DNA from: Scatosoma sp045594025
GTDB taxonomy: Bacteria; Bacillota; Clostridia; Christensenellales; Borkfalkiaceae
Reading direction: 5' to 3'
DNA: 21,795 nt
NCBI GenBank assembly: GCA_045594025.1
Contig: JAZNXS010000036.1
Coordinates: 1-21,795, forward strand
The stretch's first letter is position 1. Every line of letters begins with the position of its first letter. Below the pieces are notes generated by a model, which was not told the DNA's origin, searched no databases, and was given only the letters and a program-made list of their open reading frames with translations. The position numbers were made by a program, and so were the translations under genes. Of the stretch, positions 1-10,023 are shown piece by piece.

Positions 1-202
1 GTAAGGTTTTTTTAGAAAAAATCTAATCAATCGATACCTGCCCATCACCTTTCCAATATGGATTTTAAAAATTGGGCTAGGCAAAATAAGTTGAAATTTT
101 TAATTTTTTCGTTGGACGGGAAAAGAACGTAGACGAGGGAATTTAAATTATAAAGATCATTCGTTTCCAAATATCAAAGCGAATAATAAAACGAGGTGTA
201 AT

Positions 203-2122
203 ATGGCGAAGAAACCTGAAAAAAACCAACCAGACAAAATTGACGCATTGTATCAATGGCTTTCGTTTGAACTGCAGCAGGCGAGAGACACGTTGTTGAC
301 AGAGCTTCGTATGTCGTCCGCGCAGATCGGTTCCTTGTATAGCGAATTGAAGAGCGATAGCGAAAAGACGACTTCTGCTGTATCGCAGGAAATCCGTTAC
401 AGCTACAAGCAGAACCAAACGATTTATGATGGTTTGGCTTCCATGCTCACGAAAGAAGTTGGTGCAAGAATCAACGGAATGGAAGAAACGCTTGCGTCCT
501 TGGAACAGCTTCAGGTTATCATTAACGATCTTAGCGAATTGAAGTACAACTACATGGCATTGCAGACCCTTTGCGGTAACACCAATGCAGTAGTTGCAAA
601 TGAAATCAATCCCAAGATCGACGCGCTCAGCGCATTCGCATCCGGCGAAGTAAATCCCAAGCTCGATTCTATCGGCGCAGTTATTGCGGAAATCAACGAA
701 AAGCTTGCAGCAGCAATTCCTTCTGAAGAAGATATTCAAAGAATTGCAGAATCCGTTGCAGCTACGCATAGCGCAAAGGTAATCGAAGCGGTTGAAGCAA
801 TCCCTGTTGCAGAAAATGTGGATTACAACCGTATTGTAGAAGAGGTTGGTGATAAAGTACTCGACGTTCTTAATCAAGTTAAGGATGCAGAGCCCACTGA
901 AGAACCCGTTGAAGCGAAGATCGATTATGACAGAATTATCTGCGGCGCAGCGGAAAAGGTTGTAGAATCTCTTCCTTACCCCGAAAAGGTAGACTATGCG
1001 CGCATTGAAAATGCAATCGCAGGTTTTGATATGGACGCTTTGGCAGAAGCAGTAGCAGCTAAAGTAGTTATCCCCGCACCCGAAATCGACTACGATCGCC
1101 TTGCAGACCTCGTAGTAGCGAAGATGGCAGCTGGTACGGAAAAGACTTGTGAAGTGGTTCTCGACGATGCAGGCGTTGCAGAAATCGCTGAAAAGGTTGC
1201 AGAAAAGATCAATCCCGAAGCAATCGACTACGATAAGGTATGCCGTGCGGCTCAGGCAGCGCAGATCCTTCCCGATCCCGTTGACTACGACCGTATCGCT
1301 GAAATCGTTGAAGATAAGCTTTCCGGAGAAGAACCTACATACGACCTTGTTATCGACGAAGAAGGTATCAGCGCAATCGCTAAGGGCGTTTCCGAAGAAA
1401 TCTGCCAGATGTGCGCGAACTGCGAATTGGAATGTGAAGAAGTTCCTGCAGAAGAACCTGTTGTTGAAGAAGTCGTAGAGGAAGTAGTTGAAGAAGTCGT
1501 AGAAGAACCCGTTGTTGAAGAGGTTGTAGAGGAAGCTCCCGTAGCTGAAGAACTTGCAACGGCTGTCGCAGAACCTTCCTACGAAGAAATCGGCAACGAT
1601 TTGATCGACGCAGAAACCGGTCTTGTTATCCGTTTGAAGAGAAGCTTCACGGCGAAGATGAGACAGAGCGAAGAAAAGGTTAAAGGCTATTACAGCGACT
1701 TGAAGAATGAATTGACCTCCTATAAGAGAATCAATTCCAACGTAAGCTGGCATGGCGACAGATTTAACTTCGGCCGTGATACGATTGCAAAGATTAACAT
1801 CAACGGTAAGACGCTTTGCTTCTATCTTGCATTGGATCCCAACGATCCCGAATTCAAGACGACCGTATATCACCAGAAAGACGTAGGCGCTCAGAAAGCG
1901 TATGAAAACACGCCGTTCATGGTGAAGGTTAAGAGCGACGCTGCTGCAAAGAAAGCGCTTCGTTTGGTAGGCTACCTTGCAGAAAAGCTTGGCACCGACA
2001 AGGAAGAGAATTTCGAAGCAGTAGATTATGTTGACGAATTCGCTTATCAATCCACGAAGCAGCTCTTTGACGAAGGCTTTATCAAGGCAACGAAAGAGAA
2101 GAAAGTAGACTTTGACTTCTAA
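203..2122 (+). CDS. Hypothetical 639-aa protein with VDYDRI-type repeats and acidic linker
   Basis: I do not recognise a named family. The ATG at 203 follows GAGGTG. Four parts are visible: a helical N-terminus (about residues 10-125, rich in Q/E/L); six spaced copies of [VI]DY-x-[RK]-[ILV] beginning near residues 206, 240, 263, 295, 341 and 360, each followed by a short helix-like segment such as AEIVEDKL; a Glu/Val-rich low-complexity linker (about 411-450); and a C-terminal domain (about 475-600) starting RSFTAKMRQSEEKVKGYYSD and including the stretch GRDTIAKININGKTLCFYLA. From memory, that C-terminal domain recurs in uncharacterised clostridial proteins; this was not checked. There is no signal peptide or membrane segment, so it is probably cytoplasmic. 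It stands alone: no gene is visible in 1-202, I see no convincing promoter there, and a terminator follows. Function is unknown; a scaffold or regulatory role is speculation. Confidence 0.85.
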   Translation: MAKKPEKNQPDKIDALYQWLSFELQQARDTLLTELRMSSAQIGSLYSELKSDSEKTTSAVSQEIRYSYKQNQTIYDGLASMLTKEVGARINGMEETLASLEQLQVIINDLSELKYNYMALQTLCGNTNAVVANEINPKIDALSAFASGEVNPKLDSIGAVIAEINEKLAAAIPSEEDIQRIAESVAATHSAKVIEAVEAIPVAENVDYNRIVEEVGDKVLDVLNQVKDAEPTEEPVEAKIDYDRIICGAAEKVVESLPYPEKVDYARIENAIAGFDMDALAEAVAAKVVIPAPEIDYDRLADLVVAKMAAGTEKTCEVVLDDAGVAEIAEKVAEKINPEAIDYDKVCRAAQAAQILPDPVDYDRIAEIVEDKLSGEEPTYDLVIDEEGISAIAKGVSEEICQMCANCELECEEVPAEEPVVEEVVEEVVEEVVEEPVVEEVVEEAPVAEELATAVAEPSYEEIGNDLIDAETGLVIRLKRSFTAKMRQSEEKVKGYYSDLKNELTSYKRINSNVSWHGDRFNFGRDTIAKININGKTLCFYLALDPNDPEFKTTVYHQKDVGAQKAYENTPFMVKVKSDAAAKKALRLVGYLAEKLGTDKEENFEAVDYVDEFAYQSTKQLFDEGFIKATKEKKVDFDF

Positions 2123-2153
2123 GGTCTCAACAAAAGTAACATACGAATAAATA

Positions 2154-2200
2154 AGAGAGCTGATAAAATTTTTCTATAATTTGTCGGCTCTCTATTTTAT
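2154..2200 (+). terminator. Rho-independent terminator after the repeat-protein gene
   Basis: A 14-bp stem (2154-2167 with 2180-2193, including two G-U pairs) encloses a 12-nt loop and is followed by ATTTTAT. It separates the first gene from the RNase J operon. The loop contains TATAAT (2175-2180), but no -35 box is spaced for it. Confidence 0.75.
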
Positions 2201-2236
2201 AGGCGAGATTGTTTCGCCGAGGAGTAAAAAGGAACA

Positions 2237-4165
2237 GTGAAGGACAAAAAGCAAGACATGAACTATCGCGAAGGGAGAAAAACTCCTGCAAAACGTCCTA
2301 CAAAAGCAAAGAAAAATCCAATGGGGACAGCTTTCGATTTATCAGATTTCGAACACGCAAAACCCACTAAAACGCTGAAAAAGCCTGCGGTAAAGAAAGT
2401 GTCGGAGGCGAAGTCGAAGACGGAAAAGGTAACGAAGACTAAGAAACAAGTTATTGCAACTCCGAAAACATCCAAAAAACAAGAAAGCCGCGCAAAAACG
2501 GATTCACGTAAGACGAAACCGGTAAAAATTCTTTTCCTTGGCGGGGTTGGGGAAATCGGCAAAAACATGACGGCGTTGGAATACGGCAATGATATTGTAA
2601 TTATCGATGCCGGTCTTACGTTCCCTAATGTCGAGGATATGCCGGGGATTGATTCGGTCGTTCCCGAGATCACTTACCTTGTACAAAATAAGGATAAAAT
2701 AAGGGGCGTTTTGTTAACACACGGCCACGAGGACCACATTGGAGGGATTCCGTACTTGATGAAAGAAATCAATGCGAATACTCCCATTTACGGTACGAAA
2801 CTTACCCTAATGCTGACGGATAACAAGCTGCAAGAGCATCGCCTGCAAAACACGATACAACGCGTTGTACAAGCAGGGGACAAGGTGAAGCTTGGCGCAT
2901 TCGAGGTGGAATTTATCAACGTAAATCACTCTATTTCGGGCGCATGCGCCTTGGCGATTCGTACGCCCAACGGCTTAATTTATCATAGCGGAGATTTCAA
3001 AATCGATTTAACTCCCGTAGCAGGCGAGCCCATCGATTTCAAGCGTCTTGCAGAGCTTGGGAAAGAGGGAGTATTGCTTTATATGGGCGAATCCACCAAT
3101 ATTGAGCGCCCTGGTTATACCATGAGCGAAACGGTCGTTGGAACGACGTTGGATCATTTATTTTCAGAGAATATGACGCGCCGTTTGATTATCGCTACGT
3201 TCGCGTCGAACGTCCATCGTTTACAGCAGATTATCGATTTGGCAGTGAAGTATCGCCGCAAGGTAGCGCTCTCGGGCAGGAGTATGTTCAAGGTCGTTGA
3301 AGCGGCTGTGAAAATCGGCGAATTGAAGATTCCCGAAGGTGTTTTAATTGATATCGAAAAGACGAAAAATTTATTTGACGGCGAGTTGGTGATTGTATCT
3401 ACGGGCTCGCAGGGGGAACCCATGTCCGCGTTGACGCGTATGGCGATGGGTGAATTTAATAAAGTAACAATCGATAGCAACGATACGATTATTATTTCAG
3501 CAAACCCGATTCCGGGCAACGAAAAGATGATTTACCGTGTTATCAACAATTTGTATAAACGCGGCGCAAACGTTGTTTATGAAAGCTTGGAAAAGATTCA
3601 CGTTTCGGGGCACGCTTGTCAGGAAGAACATAAAATCATGTATTCCTTGCTCAAACCGAAATTTTTCATTCCCGTACACGGTGAATACCGCCATTTGAAG
3701 CGTCATGCGCAGCTTGTGGAATCACTGGGCATGCCAGAGCAGAATATCCTCATTACAGACATCGGGAACTGTGTCGAGCTCACGGGTAAATCGATGAAAT
3801 TTGGCGAAAGCATACAGGCAGGTACGCGATTAATCGATGGCGAAGGGGTTGAGGATTACAGCACAAGCGAGGTCGTGAAAGAGCGTTTGAAGATGTCTTC
3901 GGAGGGTGTATTTACAGTCGCTTTGGCGGTGACGGGTAGTTATATCATCAACGATCCCGTATTAGAGTCGCACGGCTGCGTATTCACGGGGGAAGATATG
4001 GAGGCAGAAACGCGCGCCGTGGTGCAGCGTGCCGTACAGAATTACGATTACGAAAACGGCGACAAGGATGACTTGGCAATCGTCGTTAGAAAGGCCCTTA
4101 AAAATTATTTTTACAAAAAGACAAAGCAGGCGCCGCTTATTGTGGTGTCCATTCTGGAGGTTTAA
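2237..4165 (+). CDS. rnj: Ribonuclease J with Lys-rich N-terminal extension
   Basis: RNase J is a metallo-beta-lactamase/beta-CASP nuclease that acts as endonuclease and 5'-3' exonuclease in mRNA decay and rRNA maturation. The metal-binding motif HGHEDH is at residues 162-167 (LLTHGHEDHIGGIPYL), followed by HSGDFKID, the beta-CASP HVSGHACQEE and VHGEYRH motifs, and a C-terminal domain ending KALKNYFYKKTKQAPLI. The core begins near residue 93. The first ~92 residues are a basic, Lys/Pro/Thr-rich, probably disordered tail, which makes the protein longer (642 aa) than the usual ~555. The GTG at 2237 follows AGGA at 2229-2232; an in-frame ATG at 2258 is badly placed relative to a Shine-Dalgarno. 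It is the first gene of a compact run, and its stop lies 3 nt before the next start, whose ribosome site is inside this gene. Confidence 0.95.
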   Translation: MKDKKQDMNYREGRKTPAKRPTKAKKNPMGTAFDLSDFEHAKPTKTLKKPAVKKVSEAKSKTEKVTKTKKQVIATPKTSKKQESRAKTDSRKTKPVKILFLGGVGEIGKNMTALEYGNDIVIIDAGLTFPNVEDMPGIDSVVPEITYLVQNKDKIRGVLLTHGHEDHIGGIPYLMKEINANTPIYGTKLTLMLTDNKLQEHRLQNTIQRVVQAGDKVKLGAFEVEFINVNHSISGACALAIRTPNGLIYHSGDFKIDLTPVAGEPIDFKRLAELGKEGVLLYMGESTNIERPGYTMSETVVGTTLDHLFSENMTRRLIIATFASNVHRLQQIIDLAVKYRRKVALSGRSMFKVVEAAVKIGELKIPEGVLIDIEKTKNLFDGELVIVSTGSQGEPMSALTRMAMGEFNKVTIDSNDTIIISANPIPGNEKMIYRVINNLYKRGANVVYESLEKIHVSGHACQEEHKIMYSLLKPKFFIPVHGEYRHLKRHAQLVESLGMPEQNILITDIGNCVELTGKSMKFGESIQAGTRLIDGEGVEDYSTSEVVKERLKMSSEGVFTVALAVTGSYIINDPVLESHGCVFTGEDMEAETRAVVQRAVQNYDYENGDKDDLAIVVRKALKNYFYKKTKQAPLIVVSILEV

Positions 4166-4168
4166 TTC

Positions 4169-4795
4169 GTGAAATACACGGCGTCGCTCGTGAAACTAAA
4201 TATTGATGAGCGAATTCAAGCTCGTAGAGAAGAAGCTCTTGCAAAAGGGATTCCCGTTGCAGATGACGAAACGTTAAATTTTCTTTTATTGACGCTTCGC
4301 ATTGCGCAGCCGCAACGCATTTTGGAAATCGGTACAGCGGTGGGGTTATCCGCAGTGGCGATGCTGACAGAATGCCCCACAGCGCGATTGACTACAATCG
4401 AGTTAGAGGAGGAACGCTACGTTGAGGCAAAGCAGAATTTCCGCGATTTTGGGGTAACCGAGCGTATTACTGCGCATTTGGGTGACGCAGGGGAAATCCT
4501 TGCGATGATGGACGGAGAGTTTGATTTCGTCTTTTTAGACGGCCCGAAGGCGCAATATGAGAAATACCTTTTCGACTTAAAGCGCTTGATGAAGAAAGGC
4601 GCGGTATTATTCGCGGACGACGTCTTGTTATATGGATGGGTGAGTGGTGAAGAGCCCACGCCGCAAAAGCGGCATTCTATTGTTGATAAAATCCGTTCGT
4701 ATTTGGATACGGTAACGGCGGATCAGGATTTTATCACTTCTGTGCTCAATGTGGGTGATGGGGTAGCTTTGTCCGTTTATCAGGGCAAAAAGTAG
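4169..4795 (+). CDS. trmR: SAM-dependent O-methyltransferase, TrmR (YrrM)-like
   Basis: Class I SAM methyltransferase of the small O-methyltransferase family. Motif I is ILEIGTAVGLSA (about residues 51-62), an acidic ribose-binding residue lies in TTIELEEERYVEA, the metal-site region is FDFVFLDGPKAQYEKYL, and LFADDVLLYGWV matches the family's DNVL-W segment. At 208 aa it has family length. In Bacillus subtilis YrrM/TrmR methylates 5-hydroxyuridine-34 of tRNAs and sits in an operon with the U32 proteins YrrN and YrrO, which make that hydroxyuridine. The next gene here is such a U32 protein, so I infer the tRNA role rather than catechol methylation. The GTG start at 4169 has CTGGAGG at 4154-4160 and is only 3 nt past the RNase J stop, suggesting translational coupling. 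Confidence 0.85.
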   Translation: MKYTASLVKLNIDERIQARREEALAKGIPVADDETLNFLLLTLRIAQPQRILEIGTAVGLSAVAMLTECPTARLTTIELEEERYVEAKQNFRDFGVTERITAHLGDAGEILAMMDGEFDFVFLDGPKAQYEKYLFDLKRLMKKGAVLFADDVLLYGWVSGEEPTPQKRHSIVDKIRSYLDTVTADQDFITSVLNVGDGVALSVYQGKK

Positions 4796-4822
4796 AATAA
4801 ATGCGTACATGGGTGGTGCATT

Positions 4823-6049
4823 TTGGAAAATATTACCAAAGATAATACAATTCAATCGGAATTATTAGCGCCCGCAGGAAGTTATGAGAAACTGCGCACG
4901 GCATTGTATTTTGGCGCAGATGCAGCATACGTTGGCGGAAAGAATTTCTCCCTGCGTACGTTTGCGGATAATTTTACGTTGGACGAGCTGTCCTCCGCGG
5001 TTTCCTATACGCACGCGCTTGGCAAAAAACTGTACGTAACGGCGAACGTTTTTGCGCGTAATGCAGATTTTGCGAAACTGGAGGATTACTTCAAGGCGTT
5101 GGAATGGATCGGGGTAGATGCTGTGATTATCAGCGATCCAGGCGTGGTGTATTTAGCGAAAAAAGCAGCTCCAAAGCTGCAAATTCATCTTTCCACGCAG
5201 GCAAACACCACGAATAAATACGCGGTGAAATTTTGGCAAGAACAGGGCGTATCAAGGGTGATACTTGCCCGTGAGCTCTCGATTGCCGAGATTGCGGAAA
5301 TCCATGATTTTGTACCTGAAACGGAGATAGAGGCTTTTGTTCACGGCGCCATGTGTATTTCGTATAGTGGCAGATGCTTGCTTTCCGATTATTTAGATGG
5401 TAGATCGTCTAATCGCGGTGCATGCGTGCAGTCCTGCCGTTGGCGCTACGAAGTGCGCGCGTTGAATGCTACTAATGGGCAATCGGAATGGCTCCCGATG
5501 GAAGAAGATGGAAACGGCACGTATATTTTTAACAGTAAAGATTTGAACATGCTCTCCTATTTAAAAGAAATGGAGGGGGCAGGTGTGCGTTCATTCAAAA
5601 TTGAAGGCAGGATGAAGAGTGGCTATTACTTGGCAACTGTAATCAACGCATACAGACGTTTGATGGACGGTGGGGATCTGCTTGTATCGAAGAACGAGCT
5701 GTCTAACGTTGCGCATAGAGAATATACGACGGCGTATATGCTTGGGAATAATGCGGAGACGGTGAATTACACCGACAGTCAATCGAAAGGTGATTATATT
5801 TATATAGCGGATGTCGTTGGCTCGGAGGAGGGTTACGTATTTGCTGAGATGCGCAACCGTTTCAAAGAAGGGGATATTTTAGAAGTGCTTTCCCCTGGTG
5901 AGAATTTTGGAAAAGCTTTTCAAGCGGAAGAAATTTTCGATTCGAAAGGGCAACGGACGGACGATGCGAAACTGGTGCAGGAGATTTATAAAATCAAATG
6001 CCCGTATATCCTCCACAAAGGGGAATACATTCGCCGTAAAAAGGCGTAA
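4823..6049 (+). CDS. trhP: U32 family protein, probable tRNA U34 hydroxylation protein (TrhP-like)
   Basis: The U32 'peptidase' signature is complete: EAFVHGAMCISYSGRC followed by LLSDYLDGRSSNRGACVQSC, with Cys178, Cys185, Cys201 and Cys205 forming the four-Cys set expected to hold a metal or Fe-S centre. The N-terminus has the family start ELLAPAGSYEKLRTALYFGADAAYVGG in spaced pieces (about residues 14-40). Members such as E. coli YegQ/TrhP and B. subtilis YrrN/YrrO take part in prephenate-dependent hydroxylation of tRNA U34 rather than proteolysis. Only one U32 gene is present, where Bacillus has two adjacent ones. The TTG start at 4823 is set by GGTGG at about 4812-4816; no better in-frame start is visible. 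Proximity to the TrmR-like gene supports a shared pathway making 5-methoxyuridine. A true peptidase or another substrate cannot be excluded. Confidence 0.85.
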   Translation: MENITKDNTIQSELLAPAGSYEKLRTALYFGADAAYVGGKNFSLRTFADNFTLDELSSAVSYTHALGKKLYVTANVFARNADFAKLEDYFKALEWIGVDAVIISDPGVVYLAKKAAPKLQIHLSTQANTTNKYAVKFWQEQGVSRVILARELSIAEIAEIHDFVPETEIEAFVHGAMCISYSGRCLLSDYLDGRSSNRGACVQSCRWRYEVRALNATNGQSEWLPMEEDGNGTYIFNSKDLNMLSYLKEMEGAGVRSFKIEGRMKSGYYLATVINAYRRLMDGGDLLVSKNELSNVAHREYTTAYMLGNNAETVNYTDSQSKGDYIYIADVVGSEEGYVFAEMRNRFKEGDILEVLSPGENFGKAFQAEEIFDSKGQRTDDAKLVQEIYKIKCPYILHKGEYIRRKKA

Positions 6050-6060
6050 AGAGGTAGACT

Positions 6061-7053
6061 ATGAAGAAGATTTTGCTGATTGCAACGGGCGGTACGATTG
6101 CATCTCAAGTCGGCGGCGCGGGGTTAGTGCCCGAAATTGCCGCAGAGGGGCTTTTGAAAAGCGTGCCCGAGGTGTTTGATTTTTGTCAGCCGAGCGCTAT
6201 TCAAATTTTTAACATCGACAGTACCAACGTTACGCCCGATCATTGGAAGAAGCTAGCGCAAACCATTCATCAATATTATGAGGACTACGATGGGTTCGTC
6301 GTATGCCACGGAACGGACACTATGTCGTATACGGCAGCAATGATCTCGTACATGGTACAGCATTCTCCCAAACCTATTGTCTTTACAGGCTCGCAAAAGC
6401 CGATTGATAAAGAGGATACGGACGGCAGAATTAACTTGCGCGATAGCTTTCTGTATGCAACTAGCGAAGACGCGTCGGACGTTGTAATTGTATTCCAAGG
6501 CAAGGTGATTGCAGGAACGAGAGCGAAAAAAATCCGCACCAAGAGCTATAACGCATTTGACAGCGTCGATTTTCCCGTGCTTGCTTTGATTCGTGACGGT
6601 AGAATTATTCAGTATATTAAAACGCCGAAGCAGGAAAAAGCGGAATTTTTCTTGGACATCAATCCAAGAGTTGGGCTGTTGACTTTAACCCCTGGAATGA
6701 AGGGCGAAATTTTGAACACATACTTCCAACACAACGATGCGGTGGTACTTGCAGGCTACGGAACGGGTGGTATTCCCGAAAATGAGTATTACGGTTTTTA
6801 CGAAGTAATCGAAAGCTGGGAAAGGAAAGGCAAGACGCTTGCCGTTACCACACAGGTACAGCAGGAAGGCAGCGATATGGACGTTTACCAAGTAGGAAGA
6901 GGCTGGAAAAACCGTTTTGACCTTTTGGAAAGTTACGCCATGACCTATGAGAGCATCATTACAAAGTTGATGTGGATTTTGGCACAAACAAAAGACGATA
7001 CCGAGATTAGAAAAATGTTCTATCAACAGATAAATTACGATTTAATTGGATAA
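6061..7053 (+). CDS. ansA: Type I L-asparaginase
   Basis: Hydrolyses L-asparagine to aspartate and ammonia, in the cytoplasm for type I enzymes. The protein begins directly with the active-site signature ATGGTIAS (Thr12 is the likely nucleophile) and has the second signature HGTDTMSYTA at residues 83-92, with Thr85 and Asp86, plus the SQKPID segment. It has no signal peptide, which favours the type I form. Length (330 aa) is normal. The ATG at 6061 follows AGAGG at about 6050-6054, 11 nt after the U32 gene. Two peptidases follow, so the three genes could supply and deamidate amino acids from peptides; that link is inferred from context. Confidence 0.93.
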   Translation: MKKILLIATGGTIASQVGGAGLVPEIAAEGLLKSVPEVFDFCQPSAIQIFNIDSTNVTPDHWKKLAQTIHQYYEDYDGFVVCHGTDTMSYTAAMISYMVQHSPKPIVFTGSQKPIDKEDTDGRINLRDSFLYATSEDASDVVIVFQGKVIAGTRAKKIRTKSYNAFDSVDFPVLALIRDGRIIQYIKTPKQEKAEFFLDINPRVGLLTLTPGMKGEILNTYFQHNDAVVLAGYGTGGIPENEYYGFYEVIESWERKGKTLAVTTQVQQEGSDMDVYQVGRGWKNRFDLLESYAMTYESIITKLMWILAQTKDDTEIRKMFYQQINYDLIG

Positions 7054-7074
7054 AATAAAGGGAGCATGTACGCA

Positions 7075-8781
7075 ATGAAAGAGCTTAAAACCTTTAATGA
7101 TTTAGAATATACCCGTCCTGATTTTGAAGAAATCAAGGCAACGTACGCGCGTTTAAACGAGTGTTTACAAGCGGCGAAAAGCTATGAAGAGGTGCGCCAA
7201 TGCATCTTGGACGAAGAGAAAGCGTCTTCTCGTTTTTATACGCAGGCAACCATTGCAAGCATTCGTCATACGGTGGACACTTCGGACAAGTTCTATGAGG
7301 CGGAGGACGAATACATCAATAAGGAATTTCCTGCGGCGATGCCCGTTATGCAAGCGTTTAATTTGGGGTTGTTAAACTCCCCCTTCCGTAAGGATATTGA
7401 TAAGGAATTCGGTTCGCATTTTTTAAAAGCCGCACAGCTTAGCGTCGATAGCTTTTCCGAAAAGAATATTACGCTTATGCAGGAGGAAAGCGACCTTACT
7501 AACCGCTATCAACGTTTGGTTGCGGCGTGCAAGATTCCTTTCGACGGCAAAGAGCATAACTTGGTAGGGATATTGAAATATTTCTCCGATCCCGATCGCG
7601 AAGTTCGCAAAGAAGCGGCGAAACGTTACGCAGAATTTTTCGAGAAGAACGATGCCGAGATGGGCGAAATTTTTGATAGATTGGTAAAAATTCGCCATGA
7701 AATGGGCAAAAACATGGGTTTTGAGAACTTTATTCCGCTTGGGTATATGCAGCAGGGCCGTATGGATTATAACGAAAAGGACGTAGCGGCGTTCCGCCAA
7801 CAGGTTTTGGAGGAAATCGTTCCGTTCTGTTCGGAATTGTACAAAGCGCAGGCAAAGCGTATCGGCGTGGATAAGATTCATTTCTACGACGAAGAGTTGA
7901 TTTTCCCGGACGGGAATGCCGTTCCTATCGGGGATAGCGCGCATTTGGTGGAACAAGCCCGCAAAATGTATCACGATATGAGCAAGGAAACGGGTGAGTT
8001 TATTGATTTCATGATTGAGCACGGCTTGATGGATTTGGACAACAAACCCAACAAGGCGGCGACGGGTTACATGACGACGTTGAGCGATTACAAAGCGCCG
8101 TTCGTTTATTCTTGTTTCAACGGAACAACGGCGGACGTGGACGTATTGACGCATGAAATGGGGCACGCATTTGCAGGTTATATGGCAATGCGCAGCCAGC
8201 CGTTGCAGGCGCTGTGGGGTGAGCCGACGGATATCGCAGAAATTCATTCCATGTCTATGGAACAGTTTGCCTATCCGTATGCAGAGCTTTTCTTTGGTGA
8301 CAGGGCAGAACGCTACCGTTTCCAACACTTGCAGGAAGCCTTGACGTTTGTCCCATTCGGTGTTGCGGTGGATGAATTTCAGCATATCGTATACGAAAAT
8401 CCGAATATGACGCCTGCGGAGCGTACGGCAGCGTGGCATGACTTGGAGAAAAAATATATGCCTTGGCGTGATTACGGCGAAGATAACGAATTCTTTGGCC
8501 GCGGCGGTTGGTGGTATCATAAATTGCATATTTTCCACTATCCGTTCTATTATATTAATTATACGCTTACAACGATGGGCGCGATGGAATTTAAGAAGAA
8601 GATAGAAACGAACAAGGCGGAAGGCTGGAAGGATTACATGACGCTTTGCAAGTTGGGCGGCTCGCTTGGGTATTTGGATACGTTAAAGGCGGCAAACCTT
8701 GCAACTCCTTTTGAAAAGGGTGGCGTAAAGCGCGCCGTATCCTATGCGATTGACATTTTGAAGAAAAAAATTGAGGAGTAA
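7075..8781 (+). CDS. M3 family oligoendopeptidase (PepF-like)
   Basis: Zinc metallopeptidase that cleaves short peptides in the cytoplasm. The zinc site HEMGH is at residues 360-364, with the third ligand probably Glu389 in AEIHSMSMEQF, a spacing typical of family M3. The late motif GRGGWWYHKLHIFHYPFYYINY carries the usual His/Tyr substrate-binding residues. I chose the ATG at 7075 because GGGAG (7060-7064) is 10 nt upstream; the in-frame ATG at 7066 is only 1 nt from that site and would add three residues. Length (568 aa) fits the pz-peptidase/oligoendopeptidase group. Its stop codon lies inside the ribosome-binding segment of the next peptidase gene, so the two are probably co-expressed. 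Confidence 0.93.
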   Translation: MKELKTFNDLEYTRPDFEEIKATYARLNECLQAAKSYEEVRQCILDEEKASSRFYTQATIASIRHTVDTSDKFYEAEDEYINKEFPAAMPVMQAFNLGLLNSPFRKDIDKEFGSHFLKAAQLSVDSFSEKNITLMQEESDLTNRYQRLVAACKIPFDGKEHNLVGILKYFSDPDREVRKEAAKRYAEFFEKNDAEMGEIFDRLVKIRHEMGKNMGFENFIPLGYMQQGRMDYNEKDVAAFRQQVLEEIVPFCSELYKAQAKRIGVDKIHFYDEELIFPDGNAVPIGDSAHLVEQARKMYHDMSKETGEFIDFMIEHGLMDLDNKPNKAATGYMTTLSDYKAPFVYSCFNGTTADVDVLTHEMGHAFAGYMAMRSQPLQALWGEPTDIAEIHSMSMEQFAYPYAELFFGDRAERYRFQHLQEALTFVPFGVAVDEFQHIVYENPNMTPAERTAAWHDLEKKYMPWRDYGEDNEFFGRGGWWYHKLHIFHYPFYYINYTLTTMGAMEFKKKIETNKAEGWKDYMTLCKLGGSLGYLDTLKAANLATPFEKGGVKRAVSYAIDILKKKIEE

Positions 8782-8785
8782 ACAT

Positions 8786-10012
<1,227 letters not shown>

Positions 10013-10023
10013 GAGGTAAACGT

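Noticed and set aside
91..154. TTGAAA or TTGGAC with TATAAA as the promoter of the first gene
   Set aside because: No combination gives a spacer of 16-18 nt.
143..2050. Open frame of 635 codons on the minus strand opposite the repeat-protein gene
   Set aside because: It is Phe/Cys-rich and mirrors the biased codons of the plus gene; no ribosome site, and the plus frame has one and a following terminator.
2175..2180. TATAAT as a promoter for the RNase J operon
   Set aside because: It lies in the loop of a terminator and has no -35 box or extended -10 at the right spacing; the true promoter was not found.
7423..8538. 371-codon minus-strand frame opposite the M3 peptidase
   Set aside because: The plus frame has a complete zinc-peptidase signature; the antisense frame has no recognisable domain or start signal.
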